DNA of 64,000 bases from Sphaerimonospora thailandensis (GCF_016863115.1 NZ_BOOG01000021.1:60815-124814); one strand, 5' to 3'; positions 1 through 7,741 are shown, counted from the stretch's first letter. Program-made: numbers and translations. Notes: generated from the sequence alone by a model not told the origin.

Positions 1-164
1 GCCACCGCCCCGACGCGATCAAGACCCTGGTCCGCGCCCTGGCCGTGCTCGCCTACCAGCCCGGCGGCGTCACCTATGAGGGCATGCACTTCTGCGTCGA
101 CCACGCCGAGTGTGAGCAGGCCGACCAGGCGGCGCAAGCCGTACTGGAGGCCGCCCATGCTTGA
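1..164 (+). CDS. Partial hypothetical phage protein (C-terminus only)
   Basis: The open frame enters from outside the window (codons start at base 3) and ends at a TGA at 162-164. Visible residues include an H-C-H-C pattern (MHFCVDHAEC) and an alanine/glutamine-rich helical tail. The next gene starts inside it at 157, the overlapping style shared by all genes of this early operon. The function is unknown. Confidence 0.6.
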   Translation, partial: HRPDAIKTLVRALAVLAYQPGGVTYEGMHFCVDHAECEQADQAAQAVLEAAHA

Positions 165-378
165 CCCCGCCCCCCAGGTGCACGCCGCCCAGATCTGGGC
201 GCGCCGCGCCGATGAATCCCGCCAGTTCTTCGTCCTCCGCTCGGAAGCCGGCCAGGTCCGCGGCTGGTCCTACCAGGCGCGCACGTCGGCCACCTGGGAC
301 AGGTTGATCCCGCTGCAGGCATTCCTCACCCAGTACCGCCTGGTAGACGACGCCCCGCACCTGCGGGAGGCGCCATGA
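157..378 (+). CDS. Hypothetical early phage protein, 73 aa
   Basis: An ATG at 157 lies inside the end of the preceding gene and the stop overlaps the next ATG (375), so it sits in a translationally coupled series. The protein is small and soluble, with several aromatic residues (IWARRADESRQFF, WSYQART, TWDRL), no cysteines and no transmembrane segment. I do not recognise the family. Confidence 0.6.
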   Translation: MLDPAPQVHAAQIWARRADESRQFFVLRSEAGQVRGWSYQARTSATWDRLIPLQAFLTQYRLVDDAPHLREAP

Positions 379-713
379 AGCCAACGTCCACACCGTGCAT
401 GCCGTGGGACGGCCCCGTCCGGGACGGCCTGCCCATCCTGCGTGGCGGCCGATCTGCCCGCCGCGCCGCCTACGCCGCCGTCCACGGCGATCCCGGCCCC
501 CACCCCATCGTCACCGTCTGCGGAACGTCGGACTGTGTCGAACCCGACCACCTCGCCACCACGTTGGACGCCCGCACCCACTGCGGCAACCGCCACCCGT
601 GGCGGCCCGAAACCACCCGGTGGCGGCGGCGACGTGGCCACGTCGAACGCGACTGCCTGCTCTGCCGGGCCGAGCAGAAAGCCCGCGCACGTGACCGCCG
701 GAGGTACATGTGA
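375..713 (+). CDS. HNH-like zinc-binding protein, 112 aa
   Basis: The ATG overlaps the previous stop (ATGA). Residues about 48-62 read VTVCGTSDCVEPDHLA, the C-x4-C-x-x-P-x-HL pattern of the zinc-bearing half of HNH endonucleases in actinophages. A second C-x8-H-type motif and a CLLC motif follow, with an arginine-rich tail. This suggests a degenerate or small HNH nuclease or zinc-ribbon DNA-binding protein. No clear catalytic histidine pair upstream of the zinc site is visible, so nuclease activity is uncertain. Confidence 0.55.
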   Translation: MKPTSTPCMPWDGPVRDGLPILRGGRSARRAAYAAVHGDPGPHPIVTVCGTSDCVEPDHLATTLDARTHCGNRHPWRPETTRWRRRRGHVERDCLLCRAEQKARARDRRRYM

Positions 714-880
714 CCGCGCAAACCACGACGATCGGCAACGTCCGCATGTACCTCGCCGGGCCGCGCTGCCCCGCGTGTACCCCTGCCGCTATCGCGGGCC
801 GTCCCGAACCCCCGTCGAGTCCGGCCGTCAGCGCGGCGGCCGCCGACACACCACCTGATGGAGGACAGGAAGATGAGTGA
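710..880 (+). CDS. Hypothetical 56-aa protein with CPAC motif
   Basis: The GTG at 710 overlaps the stop of the HNH-like gene (ATGTGA). The reading frame carries an RCPACTPAAI segment followed by a proline/alanine-rich acidic tail, and it ends inside the start of the next gene. The coupling and the single CxxC motif support a real gene, but it is short and low in complexity. Confidence 0.4.
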   Translation: MTAQTTTIGNVRMYLAGPRCPACTPAAIAGRPEPPSSPAVSAAAADTPPDGGQEDE

Positions 881-1106
881 CCCCAAGATCGGCGTGCCCC
901 GTACGAAGGCCCGCCGCGGCAAGACGTTCACGCCGAAGCGGCACCGCCGGGAGGAGTCCCGCGCTGTGCTTTCCGCTGACGGTCAGCGGGTCCTGGCCGT
1001 CGTGCACGGCCGCCACGTCACCCCGGAAGACCTCGACCAGGCGTTGCAGTGCCTGCTGTCGGCGCCGAACCGGACGTGGGATGTGGAGGCGCTGCGTGGC
1101 CAGTAG
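873..1106 (+). CDS. Hypothetical basic protein, 77 aa
   Basis: The ATG at 873 is preceded at 8 nt by GGAGG, which decides this start over an upstream ATG at 858. The N-terminal 30 residues are strongly basic (KARRGKTFTPKRHRREE), and the remainder is a compact domain ending DLDQALQCLLSAP. The basic arm suggests nucleic-acid binding. The family is not recognised. Confidence 0.55.
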   Translation: MSDPKIGVPRTKARRGKTFTPKRHRREESRAVLSADGQRVLAVVHGRHVTPEDLDQALQCLLSAPNRTWDVEALRGQ

Positions 1107-1347
1107 CGACCAGGTCGTGGTCCGCCTAGACGCGGACGCAGAGGGGCTCCACAAGGCTGCGGCCATGGCCCTGAACGTGTACCGCGACGGCGTGCGGCAG
1201 GAGTTCGCCCGCGAGGTCGCCGCGACGTTAACCGCGATGCGTCCGCGCCAGGTCGACGGCGCGGACGTGCGGGTCATGGACGACACCCTGCAGATGGCCG
1301 TCCGGACGGTCCTGCGGCTGGCCGGCCTGCCAGAGCCGGAGGTGTGA
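1096..1347 (+). CDS. Hypothetical protein, 83 aa
   Basis: The GTG at 1096 lies within the end of the preceding gene. The protein is mostly alpha-helical by composition (alanine-, valine- and arginine-rich), has no cysteines and ends a few bases before the next start. Its position in the coupled early operon is the main support. The function is unknown. Confidence 0.55.
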   Translation: MASSDQVVVRLDADAEGLHKAAAMALNVYRDGVRQEFAREVAATLTAMRPRQVDGADVRVMDDTLQMAVRTVLRLAGLPEPEV

Positions 1348-2417
1348 TGGGCGACAAGAGCGCGATCGAGTGGACCGACGCGACATGGAACGTCGTGACG
1401 GGCTGCACTCGGATCTCCGACGACTGCCAGGTCTGCTACATCGAGCGGACCCCGCCGTTCCGGATGGAGGGCCGCCGCTTCGACGGCCCGCATATCGGGG
1501 CGACTACGGGTGTCCGCCTGCACCCGGAGCGGCTGGACCAGCCGCTCCGCTGGCAGAGGCCGCGCCGGATCTTCGTCAACAGCCTCGCCGACCTGTTCCA
1601 CGACGAGGTGCCCGACGCGTACATCGCCGAGGTATTCGCCGTCATGGCGCTGAGCCCACGGCACACCTTCCAGGTGCTGACGAAGCGGCCTGCGCGGATG
1701 CGGGCACTGATGAGCAGCGACACGTTCAGCGGCCAGGTCGCGCGCCTCACCGTTGCGATGGCCGAGGCCGAGCCCGGGCCGCCGTACCTGCCGGAGCATC
1801 TCGTCGTGACGCACGGCCGCCCGTGGTGGCCGCTGCAGAACGTGTGGCTCGGTGTGAGCGCCGAGAACCAACGCTGGGCCGACCTTCGTATCCCCGTTCT
1901 GCTCGATACGCCGGCCGCCGTCCGGTGGATCTCTGCCGAGCCGTTGCTCGGCCCGATCGATCTCCGCTACCTGGCCGGAGTGGACGCCCTGTTGCCGGAC
2001 TGGATGGGCGGCCCTGGCGGCGGAACTGGCGCCCCTCACCCGCTGCTCGACTGGGTGGTTGCCGGTGGCGAGTCCGGTCCGGGTGCGAGGCCGATGCACC
2101 CGGACTGGGCTCGCTCCCTGCGGGACCAGTGCCAGGACGCCGAGGTGCCCTTCCTGCTCAAACAGTGGGGCGGGTGGGAGCCCATCGGCCCGTTGTACGG
2201 CGACGACGACGAGACCGCCGACGCCCACATGGAGGCCGTGGTGATCGAGGTCCACGAGAACCGTCGCGTGATCCAGCTGGAGCGAAGCGGCTACATCGCC
2301 GAAGGCCACCAGCCCACCGACGACCGGACGTGGCTGATGGCGCGCGTCGGTAAGAAGCGTGCCGGGCGGCTGCTCGACGGCCGTGTCTGGGACGAGTACC
2401 CCCGGGAGGCCCACTGA
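1347..2417 (+). CDS. DUF5131 / phage Gp37-Gp68 family protein
   Basis: A 356-aa protein matching the DUF5131 (phage Gp37/Gp68) family. It starts with the typical SAIEWTDATWNVVTGCTRIS block, including the C-x6-C-x2-CY motif (TGCTRISDDCQVCY). Later come FVNSLADLFHDEVP, FQVLTKRPARM, VWLGVSAENQ, RWISAEPLLGPIDL and WVVAGGESGPGARPMHPDW, all hallmark blocks of the family. The cysteine cluster resembles metal or iron-sulfur coordination, and the biochemical role is not established. The ATG is preceded by GGAGG at 1337. It overlaps both neighbours and belongs to the early operon. Confidence 0.85.
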   Translation: MGDKSAIEWTDATWNVVTGCTRISDDCQVCYIERTPPFRMEGRRFDGPHIGATTGVRLHPERLDQPLRWQRPRRIFVNSLADLFHDEVPDAYIAEVFAVMALSPRHTFQVLTKRPARMRALMSSDTFSGQVARLTVAMAEAEPGPPYLPEHLVVTHGRPWWPLQNVWLGVSAENQRWADLRIPVLLDTPAAVRWISAEPLLGPIDLRYLAGVDALLPDWMGGPGGGTGAPHPLLDWVVAGGESGPGARPMHPDWARSLRDQCQDAEVPFLLKQWGGWEPIGPLYGDDDETADAHMEAVVIEVHENRRVIQLERSGYIAEGHQPTDDRTWLMARVGKKRAGRLLDGRVWDEYPREAH

Positions 2418-2980
2418 TGGGAGACCCTCACCCGCTCGTCGTGCACCTGATGGACCGCCGGCGGCAGCTGCGCCTGTCCCAGAGGGCCGTGGCCCCCGCC
2501 GCCGGGGTGAAGTCCGGGAGTGTCGGCCTGTGGGAGCTGGGACAGGCGCAGCCCCGGCTGACCAGCCTCGCGGGGTACGCCCTCGCGCTCCGGCTGCGCC
2601 TGGCCGTCGTCGACCCGTGGACGCGGGAAACCCTGTCGAGTGACCCGGCCACGCTGATGAGCGCGGCCGCCGCGCACCGTCGGCGCCTGGACCTGTTGCA
2701 GGGGCAGGTGGCGCGGCTGATGCGCTGCGACCGGGTGACTGTGCGGCGGGCTGAGACGGGGCATCCGCGGTTGTGGCTCGGGATCGCGGATCGGTACGTC
2801 ACAGCCGTCGGGCTGAAGTTCGTGCTGGTTTATGACCGGCCGCGTTGCTGCCGGTGTGACCCGTGGTGGTGTGAGAAGGACGAGGAGCATTGCGCGACGC
2901 AGGCGTGCCCGCGGTGTATGCACGGCTGCCCTGCCCCTGAGGGGGAGTGCTGCGAGCGGGCTGGTGGGGCGGCGCGATGA
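2417..2980 (+). CDS. Tandem Xre-type HTH protein with cysteine-rich tail
   Basis: 187 aa. Residues about 7-60 form one Xre-like helix-turn-helix (RRRQLRLSQRAVAPAAGV, with SGSVGLWELGQAQP as recognition helix). Residues about 82-135 repeat the fold (LDLLQGQVARLMRCDRVTVR, RAETGHPRLWL). The last 45 residues contain ten cysteines (CCRC, WWCEK, EEHC, QACPRC, HGC, ECC), a probable metal-binding cluster. It is a likely transcriptional regulator. It is convergent with the small RHH gene at 2992, which suggests it ends the leftmost transcription unit of the window. Confidence 0.7.
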   Translation: MGDPHPLVVHLMDRRRQLRLSQRAVAPAAGVKSGSVGLWELGQAQPRLTSLAGYALALRLRLAVVDPWTRETLSSDPATLMSAAAAHRRRLDLLQGQVARLMRCDRVTVRRAETGHPRLWLGIADRYVTAVGLKFVLVYDRPRCCRCDPWWCEKDEEHCATQACPRCMHGCPAPEGECCERAGGAAR

Positions 2981-2991
2981 ACGCGGGACGT

Positions 2992-3177
2992 TCAGGAGCC
3001 GGCGGCCGGAGTGGCGGGAGGACGCTCGGGCAGCTTCGCGCCGCGCTCACGGACGTACCAGCGGATGAAGTCGCGGATCACTGCCGAGCGGTTCCGCTTC
3101 CCGACCAGTTCGCCGAACGCTTCCCACAGCTCGGTCTCGACCCGGATGGGCCGGAGCGGGGTGTGGTTGTCGGTCAC
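2992..3177 (-). CDS. Ribbon-helix-helix (Arc/CopG-type) repressor, 61 aa
   Basis: The core reads TPLRPIRVETELWEAFGELV then RNRSAVIRDFIRWYVRE: a short beta strand followed by two helices, the RHH pattern. A longer open frame extends to 3276 but would translate through the operator repeats, so I prefer the GTG at 3177. It is divergent from the replication gene at 3410, with three AT-rich palindromes between them. By analogy with CopG-type copy-control repressors it is a candidate regulator of the replication promoter. Confidence 0.65.
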   Translation of the reverse strand: MTDNHTPLRPIRVETELWEAFGELVGKRNRSAVIRDFIRWYVRERGAKLPERPPATPAAGS

Positions 3178-3195
3178 GTCGAACAGCGTAACCGC

Positions 3196-3264
3196 TGTAT
3201 ATGCAGGTCCCTGGCTTCCGGCGTTGCCGTGTATATACATGGGGACTATGCTCCTGTATATACA
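3196..3264. promoter_or_regulatory. Three AT-rich palindromic operators
   Basis: Palindromes TGTATATGCA (3196-3205), TGTATATACA (3230-3239) and TGTATATACA (3255-3264) stand out in GC-rich surroundings. The second lies between the -35 and -10 of a promoter and the third just downstream of the -10, the layout of a repressed promoter. The sites also fit the GTnTAnAC consensus of HutC-type GntR repressors, so either the adjacent RHH protein or the GntR/UTRA protein at 50098 could bind. Confidence 0.65.
3224..3252 (+). promoter_or_regulatory. Sigma-70-like promoter for replication gene
   Basis: TTGCCG (3224-3229) and TATGCT (3247-3252) are separated by exactly 17 nt. Downstream is a roughly 150-nt leader to the GTG of the replication protein. 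Palindromic operator copies overlap the spacer and the expected transcription start. Confidence 0.6.
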
Positions 3265-3409
3265 CGGGGGACGCAAGTCCCCTTATGGCCAGCACCTTCT
3301 AGCCCGACAGGGGGCTTATCTCGCATGCCAAAAAACGGACGGGAACCACCGGCCACACGGCCAGCCATCGCCTCGGTTGACTCCCTCCTCTTGAAAGGCA
3401 ACAACGCTC

Positions 3410-4408
3410 GTGGCACGAATCCGCTCGATCAAGCCTGAGCTGTGGTCCTCGCCCGGCATGCGCGGCCTGGACCCGTGGGCGCGTCTGCTGTTCATCGCGA
3501 TGTGGAACTGGGCGGACGACTCCGGCCGGGGCACAGCGAACCCGCGGGAGCTCGCCGGGTTCGCTTTCCCGCACGACGAGGAGATCTCCTCGGTGGACGT
3601 TCGGCGGATGCTCGGCGAACTCCGCCGAGCCTTCGGTGTGGTCTTCTACGAGGTCGGTGGAAGGCCGTACTACTGGATCCCTTCCTGGGAGAAGCACCAG
3701 AAGATCGACAAGCGGTCAGGGGCGAAGTACCCGGCCCCGGAGGATGGCGAGCCGTGGGACCCCAACCCCGGCAAGTCCACGCACAAGCCGTCTGACCAGC
3801 CGGAACAGCCCCAATCGGAGAAGCCCGCCGAAACCTCGGCGGAACCCCCCGAGTCCTCGGCGGAGCCCGCCGGATCCTCGGCGCTGGAAGTAGGAACAGG
3901 GGAACAGGGGAACAGGGGAACAGGGGAAAAAACTCCGGTTACCGCCGTAGGCGGTCTTACGGTCCGTACCGCGCGCGCGAACGCGACGGCGCCTTCGGCG
4001 CAACCGATCACTTCTCTCGCCGCCCGATCCCTCATCGCCAGCATCCCCCGCTACCGTGACGCCCCCGGCTGGGCCCGTAAGCGCCACCTGATCCCGATGG
4101 CCCAGGCCGCGCTCGACACCGGGTTCGGCCCCAGTGCGATCACCCGCTACGCCCACCTCGTCGCCGACGAAGGCCGGTTCCTCGAGCGCCAGCACATTCC
4201 CGAGTTCCGGGAGGTCCTGCGCCGTCTCAGCCGGGACGCCACCCTCGAGGGCCTGTGCCACGGCTGCGGCCAGCAGACCTGCGCCTGCCCCACCCCCACC
4301 GTCGACGACCGGCCCTGGACCTCCGCCGACCAGGCCGACCTCGAAGCCACCCTCGACCACTTCGGCCTCACCCCCGACGACCTGCCCACCGAGGGAGCCC
4401 ACGCCTGA
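3410..4408 (+). CDS. Phage replication initiator-like protein
   Basis: 332 aa, starting ARIRSIKPELWSSPGMRGLD and continuing ARLLFIAMWNWADDSGRG and YYWIPSWEKHQKIDK. This is the conserved N-terminal winged-helix region of many actinophage replication proteins. A low-complexity proline/serine/glutamate linker (about residues 125-170) contains DNA repeats. The C-terminal region (RDAPGWARKRHLIPMAQAAL onward) and a CHGCGQQTCAC cysteine cluster near residue 285 resemble a loader or primase-partner domain. The GTG start has AAAGG upstream. It sits behind the operator-controlled promoter and heads the rightward early operon. Assignment to replication rests on the N-terminal block and on repeats inside the gene. 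Confidence 0.65.
   Translation: MARIRSIKPELWSSPGMRGLDPWARLLFIAMWNWADDSGRGTANPRELAGFAFPHDEEISSVDVRRMLGELRRAFGVVFYEVGGRPYYWIPSWEKHQKIDKRSGAKYPAPEDGEPWDPNPGKSTHKPSDQPEQPQSEKPAETSAEPPESSAEPAGSSALEVGTGEQGNRGTGEKTPVTAVGGLTVRTARANATAPSAQPITSLAARSLIASIPRYRDAPGWARKRHLIPMAQAALDTGFGPSAITRYAHLVADEGRFLERQHIPEFREVLRRLSRDATLEGLCHGCGQQTCACPTPTVDDRPWTSADQADLEATLDHFGLTPDDLPTEGAHA
3813..3928 (+). repeat. 21-bp and 8-bp repeats inside replication gene (candidate origin)
   Basis: Degenerate 21-bp units start at 3813, 3834, 3855 and (partial) 3876, sharing the core CCTCGGCGGAnCCC. They are followed from 3893 by four perfect tandem copies of the octamer GGAACAGG and then an A-run. The octamer is out of register with codons, so protein repetition does not explain it. 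Iterons inside the initiator gene recall lambda ori within gene O. Confidence 0.5.
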
Positions 4409-4707
4409 TGGACCTCGCCCAGGACCTCCGTACAGCCCAGGCCGCGTACGACACCGCCGACCGTGCGCTCACCGCCGCCCGCGCCACCCTGGACGGCGCC
4501 GGGAAGGCCTACGACTCCACCCGCCGCCGCACCCCACGCGGCGTCAACCTCGAACGCGCCCGCCAAGCGTGGGGCCTGGCCCTCCTCGACTGGGCCACCG
4601 CCCTGATCGCCCGGGAGACCGCCAAGGACACACTCGCGGCCGAACGCCGCACCACCGACCAGGCCGTAGCCGACGAGCTCCACCTGCCCACCCGGAGCCC
4701 CCGATGA
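4408..4707 (+). CDS. Hypothetical helical protein, 99 aa
   Basis: The ATG overlaps the stop of the replication gene (TGATG). The sequence is alanine-, arginine- and leucine-rich with heptad-like spacing (LRTAQAAYDTADRALTAARA), which suggests a coiled coil. There are no cysteines and no membrane segment. It could be a small partner of the replication protein, but nothing beyond coupling shows this. Confidence 0.6.
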   Translation: MDLAQDLRTAQAAYDTADRALTAARATLDGAGKAYDSTRRRTPRGVNLERARQAWGLALLDWATALIARETAKDTLAAERRTTDQAVADELHLPTRSPR

Positions 4708-5204
4708 CCAACCTCGAAACCCTCGGCCGCCACACCGACCACGCCGCCAAACTCATCGCGGCCACCATCGAGCGCGGCCGCCGCGCCACCACCACCGGCG
4801 CGGCCGCCGTCATCCTCGGCGACCTCCTCGACGTCGGCTGGCGCCTGCCGCCCAACCTCGGCCCGACCCCACCCGACCCCGACCGGCCCGGCTGGCACCT
4901 GCCGAGACAGGACGCCCCCGCGTTCTACCGCGACCTCGACCCACTGGCCCAGCTCGCCTACGACGCAGGCAAAACCCCACGGCAGGTCGCCATCAAAAAG
5001 ATCGCGCTCATGGTGAGCGCCTGGTTTACGGTCCGCGACGCCAGGGCCAAGGACCCGGCAGCCTTCCCCGGCTGGCCCCGCGACCTGTCCGCTGAGGACC
5101 ACAGCCGGCGCATCCTCGGCGCACTGCTCGACACCGGGCTGACACCCCCGGCGGACATCTCCACCGAGCAGCTCGGCGGCCGCGCCGGAGGCGACCGGCC
5201 ATGA
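4704..5204 (+). CDS. Hypothetical early protein, 166 aa
   Basis: The ATG at 4704 is within the end of the previous gene and the stop overlaps the next ATG. It has an N-terminal helical segment, a proline-rich centre (LGPTPPDPDRPGW) and a C-terminal helical domain (QVAIKKIALMVSAWFTVRDA). No catalytic motif is recognised. Confidence 0.6.
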   Translation: MTNLETLGRHTDHAAKLIAATIERGRRATTTGAAAVILGDLLDVGWRLPPNLGPTPPDPDRPGWHLPRQDAPAFYRDLDPLAQLAYDAGKTPRQVAIKKIALMVSAWFTVRDARAKDPAAFPGWPRDLSAEDHSRRILGALLDTGLTPPADISTEQLGGRAGGDRP

Positions 5205-5563
5205 TCCCCGCCCCGTCCGAACTACGCCCCTGCCGGGACTGCACCCGCCCGATCCTGTGGACCACCACCGCCGCGGCCCGACGCCTGGCCGTCGACCCCA
5301 CCCCGGACGACACAGGCAACCAGGCCTGCTACCGCGACACGACGGGCACCTGGCGGTCCCGCTCGTTGAACGGCAGCAGCGCCCCCACCCCGGCGGACTG
5401 GGAGGACCGGTTCGTGCCTCACGTCGCGACCTGCCCCAACCGCCGCCCCGTGCAGACGGCACTGCCCGCCGCGCCACCGGCCCGGCTGCCGGCCAACGTC
5501 ATCCGTTTCGACCCGGCCCGCCGCCGAACCACCCCACCCACAAGAACCAGGAGACGATCGTGA
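5201..5563 (+). CDS. Zinc-ribbon-like protein, 120 aa
   Basis: Starts with ATGA overlap. Residues 10-30 read PCRDCTRPILWTTTAAARRL, with a later CPNR, giving a C-x2-C ... C arrangement common in small actinophage proteins. The tail is arginine/proline-rich and basic. It is probably a small metal-binding nucleic-acid-associated protein of unknown role. Confidence 0.6.
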   Translation: MIPAPSELRPCRDCTRPILWTTTAAARRLAVDPTPDDTGNQACYRDTTGTWRSRSLNGSSAPTPADWEDRFVPHVATCPNRRPVQTALPAAPPARLPANVIRFDPARRRTTPPTRTRRRS

Positions 5564-6042
5564 CGTTCATCTGCGGCGTACCGTCCGCGGAACTCCCCCC
5601 GTCAAGCAACAGCGTGGTGATTCTGCGCTGGCTGTGCCCGCTGTGCTCAGACCAGGACCAGATGCCAGGCGAAGAGTGCGGGCTGTGCCTAGGCCGCGGC
5701 GCCATCACTCAGGACACCGCAGACACCTGGCTGACGATGGCCGAACCCGGCGACCCTCCGCTGCGACCGGCCCCGGTCCCGCCGGCCGTCATGAGGTCCC
5801 CCTGCCGGGACTGCGCGTTCCGGCCCGGCGCGCCGGAGGAAGACGAACAACCACCGGTCGAACGGCCGTTCTATTGCCACCATGGCATGCCCGTCGTCAA
5901 CGGCGCCTACGCCCCGACGGCATGGGCCGACGGCAAACCCCTCGGCGCGATGGTCTGTCGCGGCTGGTGGGCCGCCGCGACCGGCGAGCCCCTCCCGGCG
6001 GAGGCGTACCGCCCCGCGAACGACGGATGGGGCCGCCCGTGA
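5560..6042 (+). CDS. Two-zinc-site phage protein, 160 aa
   Basis: The GTG at 5560 follows CAGGAGA. The N-terminal half has a DnaJ-like pair, CPLC and CGLCLGRG (about residues 27-46). The C-terminal half has SPCRDCAFRPG and FYCHHGM, a pattern found in phage proteins of unknown function. It overlaps the next gene by 4 bases. Confidence 0.6.
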   Translation: MTFICGVPSAELPPSSNSVVILRWLCPLCSDQDQMPGEECGLCLGRGAITQDTADTWLTMAEPGDPPLRPAPVPPAVMRSPCRDCAFRPGAPEEDEQPPVERPFYCHHGMPVVNGAYAPTAWADGKPLGAMVCRGWWAAATGEPLPAEAYRPANDGWGRP

Positions 6043-6344
6043 TCTCCGCCGCCCTCGACTACCTCGCCCGTTTCTGGAAGACGAACGCCGTACCGGCCGC
6101 CGCGGCCGCCGAGCGTCTCGTCCACGACCACCAGGCCGCGCACGAGCCCGAACCGCCGGCCGCGCCCCGCCCGCCATGGGTGGGACCTCTACCGGCACAT
6201 CCCTGGAGAGGCGCACGGCCCATATCGAGCATCGCCCACCACGACCGAGAGGACGCCGTCCTCGAGGAGCTCGCCGAGACGACCGCCCGATGCGGCTCCC
6301 CCTGGGAGGCCGCCCAGCACATGTTCACCCCGAGGAAGGACTGA
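6039..6344 (+). CDS. Hypothetical protein, 101 aa
   Basis: The GTG overlaps the preceding TGA (GTGA). Helical N-terminus (AALDYLARFWKTNAVPAAAA), proline-rich middle, and a C-terminal helix containing a single cysteine. It is in the same coupled operon and is not recognised. Confidence 0.55.
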   Translation: MISAALDYLARFWKTNAVPAAAAAERLVHDHQAAHEPEPPAAPRPPWVGPLPAHPWRGARPISSIAHHDREDAVLEELAETTARCGSPWEAAQHMFTPRKD

Positions 6345-6351
6345 TCGCGCC

Positions 6352-6855
6352 GTGACCGACCCGTTCAACCTGCGCGACACCCTCACCGCCAGCATCGGCG
6401 CCGTCCACGCCCAGGTCGCCATCAATGCCGTCGCCACCTGGGCGCGCGCCCAAGCCGCCGTCTTCGAACTCGGCGATGACCGTAAGCCGTGGGAGGCCGT
6501 GCACAACGCGGCCACCTGGCGGCACGTCGCCCGCATGATGACCGCCTACGGCGCAGCCCCGCCCGCCCCCGACCCGACCGAACTCGTCGCGAAGATCTGG
6601 GGCGTCCTCGCCGACGCGGGGCACACCCCCGCCACCGATTCGCCCACCAGCGACGGCTTTCTGGTCGGCCACATGCCCGGAGCCGTACTCGTCGCCCTCG
6701 CGCGCGGCACCGGCCTCACGGGCACCCCGTGGGCGGCCGTGCAGCGGCAGATGCTCGACCGGTGGGCCGCCACGCTCACCAACGCCGGATACCAGCCCAA
6801 GATCGTCGGCGACACCGAAGCCCCTCCGGCTCTATATATCGCGCTGACCAGCTGA
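6352..6855 (+). CDS. Hypothetical protein, 167 aa
   Basis: GTG start 8 nt after the previous stop. A helical domain with WARAQAAVFELGDDRKPWEA and a second similar helical block (GAVLVALARGTGLTGTPWAA) hints at an internal duplication. No cysteine pairs or membrane segments. Function unknown. Confidence 0.55.
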   Translation: MTDPFNLRDTLTASIGAVHAQVAINAVATWARAQAAVFELGDDRKPWEAVHNAATWRHVARMMTAYGAAPPAPDPTELVAKIWGVLADAGHTPATDSPTSDGFLVGHMPGAVLVALARGTGLTGTPWAAVQRQMLDRWAATLTNAGYQPKIVGDTEAPPALYIALTS

Positions 6856-6888
6856 GCCTCATAGCCAACCGAACCGAGGAGTAACCCC

Positions 6889-7281
6889 GTGGCTGACCTG
6901 AGCCTCGACGGCCCCAAGATCGACCGGGCTGCCGCAGAACGAGTCCACTACGTCGACCCGCGTGTTCGCCTGCTGGCCTCGACCCGCTGGCGGCTCGCCA
7001 CCGGCTGGAGCCACCGGAGCTGGCTGGGCCTGGGCAAGAACAACCCGGACGCGCTGATCCAGGAGGCCCGAGACTGGCTGCGCGCCGCCGTGGCCGCCGG
7101 GCTCCTGCCACCGCCCGGCCGCGCGGACATCGTGACCGTGCCCGCCGCCGACCTGCGCCACGCCGTCGAGGTATTCACCGAGGCGGCCGACACGTGCACC
7201 AACCCCGACTGCGCCTCGCCGATCTGCCGGGCCCTCGCCCGCCTGAAAGCCGCCCTGAACGGAGACAACCTTCGTGGCTGA
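6889..7281 (+). CDS. Hypothetical protein, 130 aa, C-x3-D-C-x4-C tail
   Basis: The GTG is preceded by GAGGAG. The C-terminal half has DTCTNPDCASPICRALARL, a compact cysteine cluster likely to bind metal, after a tryptophan-rich N-terminal helical region. It overlaps the next gene by 8 nt. Confidence 0.55.
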   Translation: MADLSLDGPKIDRAAAERVHYVDPRVRLLASTRWRLATGWSHRSWLGLGKNNPDALIQEARDWLRAAVAAGLLPPPGRADIVTVPAADLRHAVEVFTEAADTCTNPDCASPICRALARLKAALNGDNLRG

Positions 7282-7741
7282 CCAGATCGAGACTGCGGTG
7301 CGCGCGGTCCTGTCCCACCCGTGGGGGTCAGGGCCGTGGAGCGCACACGCCGAACACAAGTACGACATCGAGTGTGCGGTGTGCCAGGGCGACGTCGCCG
7401 CGATCCTGACGGTAGCCGTCCCGCACATCGCCGAGAACGCCCTTCACGACGCGATGGTGGAGCAGCACGACGAGGTGATCGGCCGCCTGGCCGTCGAAGC
7501 GATCGACCGGGAGCGGCCGAAGCTCATAGCCATGATGGAGGAGATCGCCGACCAGGCCATGGCGAAGAAGACCGCCGCCATCCGGGCCGAGGAACGCGCC
7601 GCCATCATCGTCGGGATCCGCGCCTACTTCGCCCCCGTCGACGACCCGCTGCATGAGGACGTGCGGATCTTATGCGGGCGGATCGAACGCGGCGAATACT
7701 CGCCTGCCAGCCACCAAGAGGAAGAGGCCGACCGTGGTTGA
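7274..7741 (+). CDS. Hypothetical helical protein, 155 aa
   Basis: GTG inside the previous gene. The N-terminus has a tryptophan/histidine/cysteine segment (HPWGSGPWSAHAEHKY, CAVCQGD); the rest is a long charged helix with AIRAEERAAIIVGIRAYF. Many actinophages have similar small early proteins, and no defined role can be given. Confidence 0.55.
   Translation: MADQIETAVRAVLSHPWGSGPWSAHAEHKYDIECAVCQGDVAAILTVAVPHIAENALHDAMVEQHDEVIGRLAVEAIDRERPKLIAMMEEIADQAMAKKTAAIRAEERAAIIVGIRAYFAPVDDPLHEDVRILCGRIERGEYSPASHQEEEADRG

Noticed and set aside
828..2414. 528-codon open frame opposite DUF5131
   Set aside because: Antisense to a clear family protein and only reflects high-GC codon bias; its translation is low-complexity.
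3325..3438. 37-codon ORF in the leader of the replication gene
   Set aside because: It overlaps the replication gene start, has no clear Shine-Dalgarno and no recognisable features.
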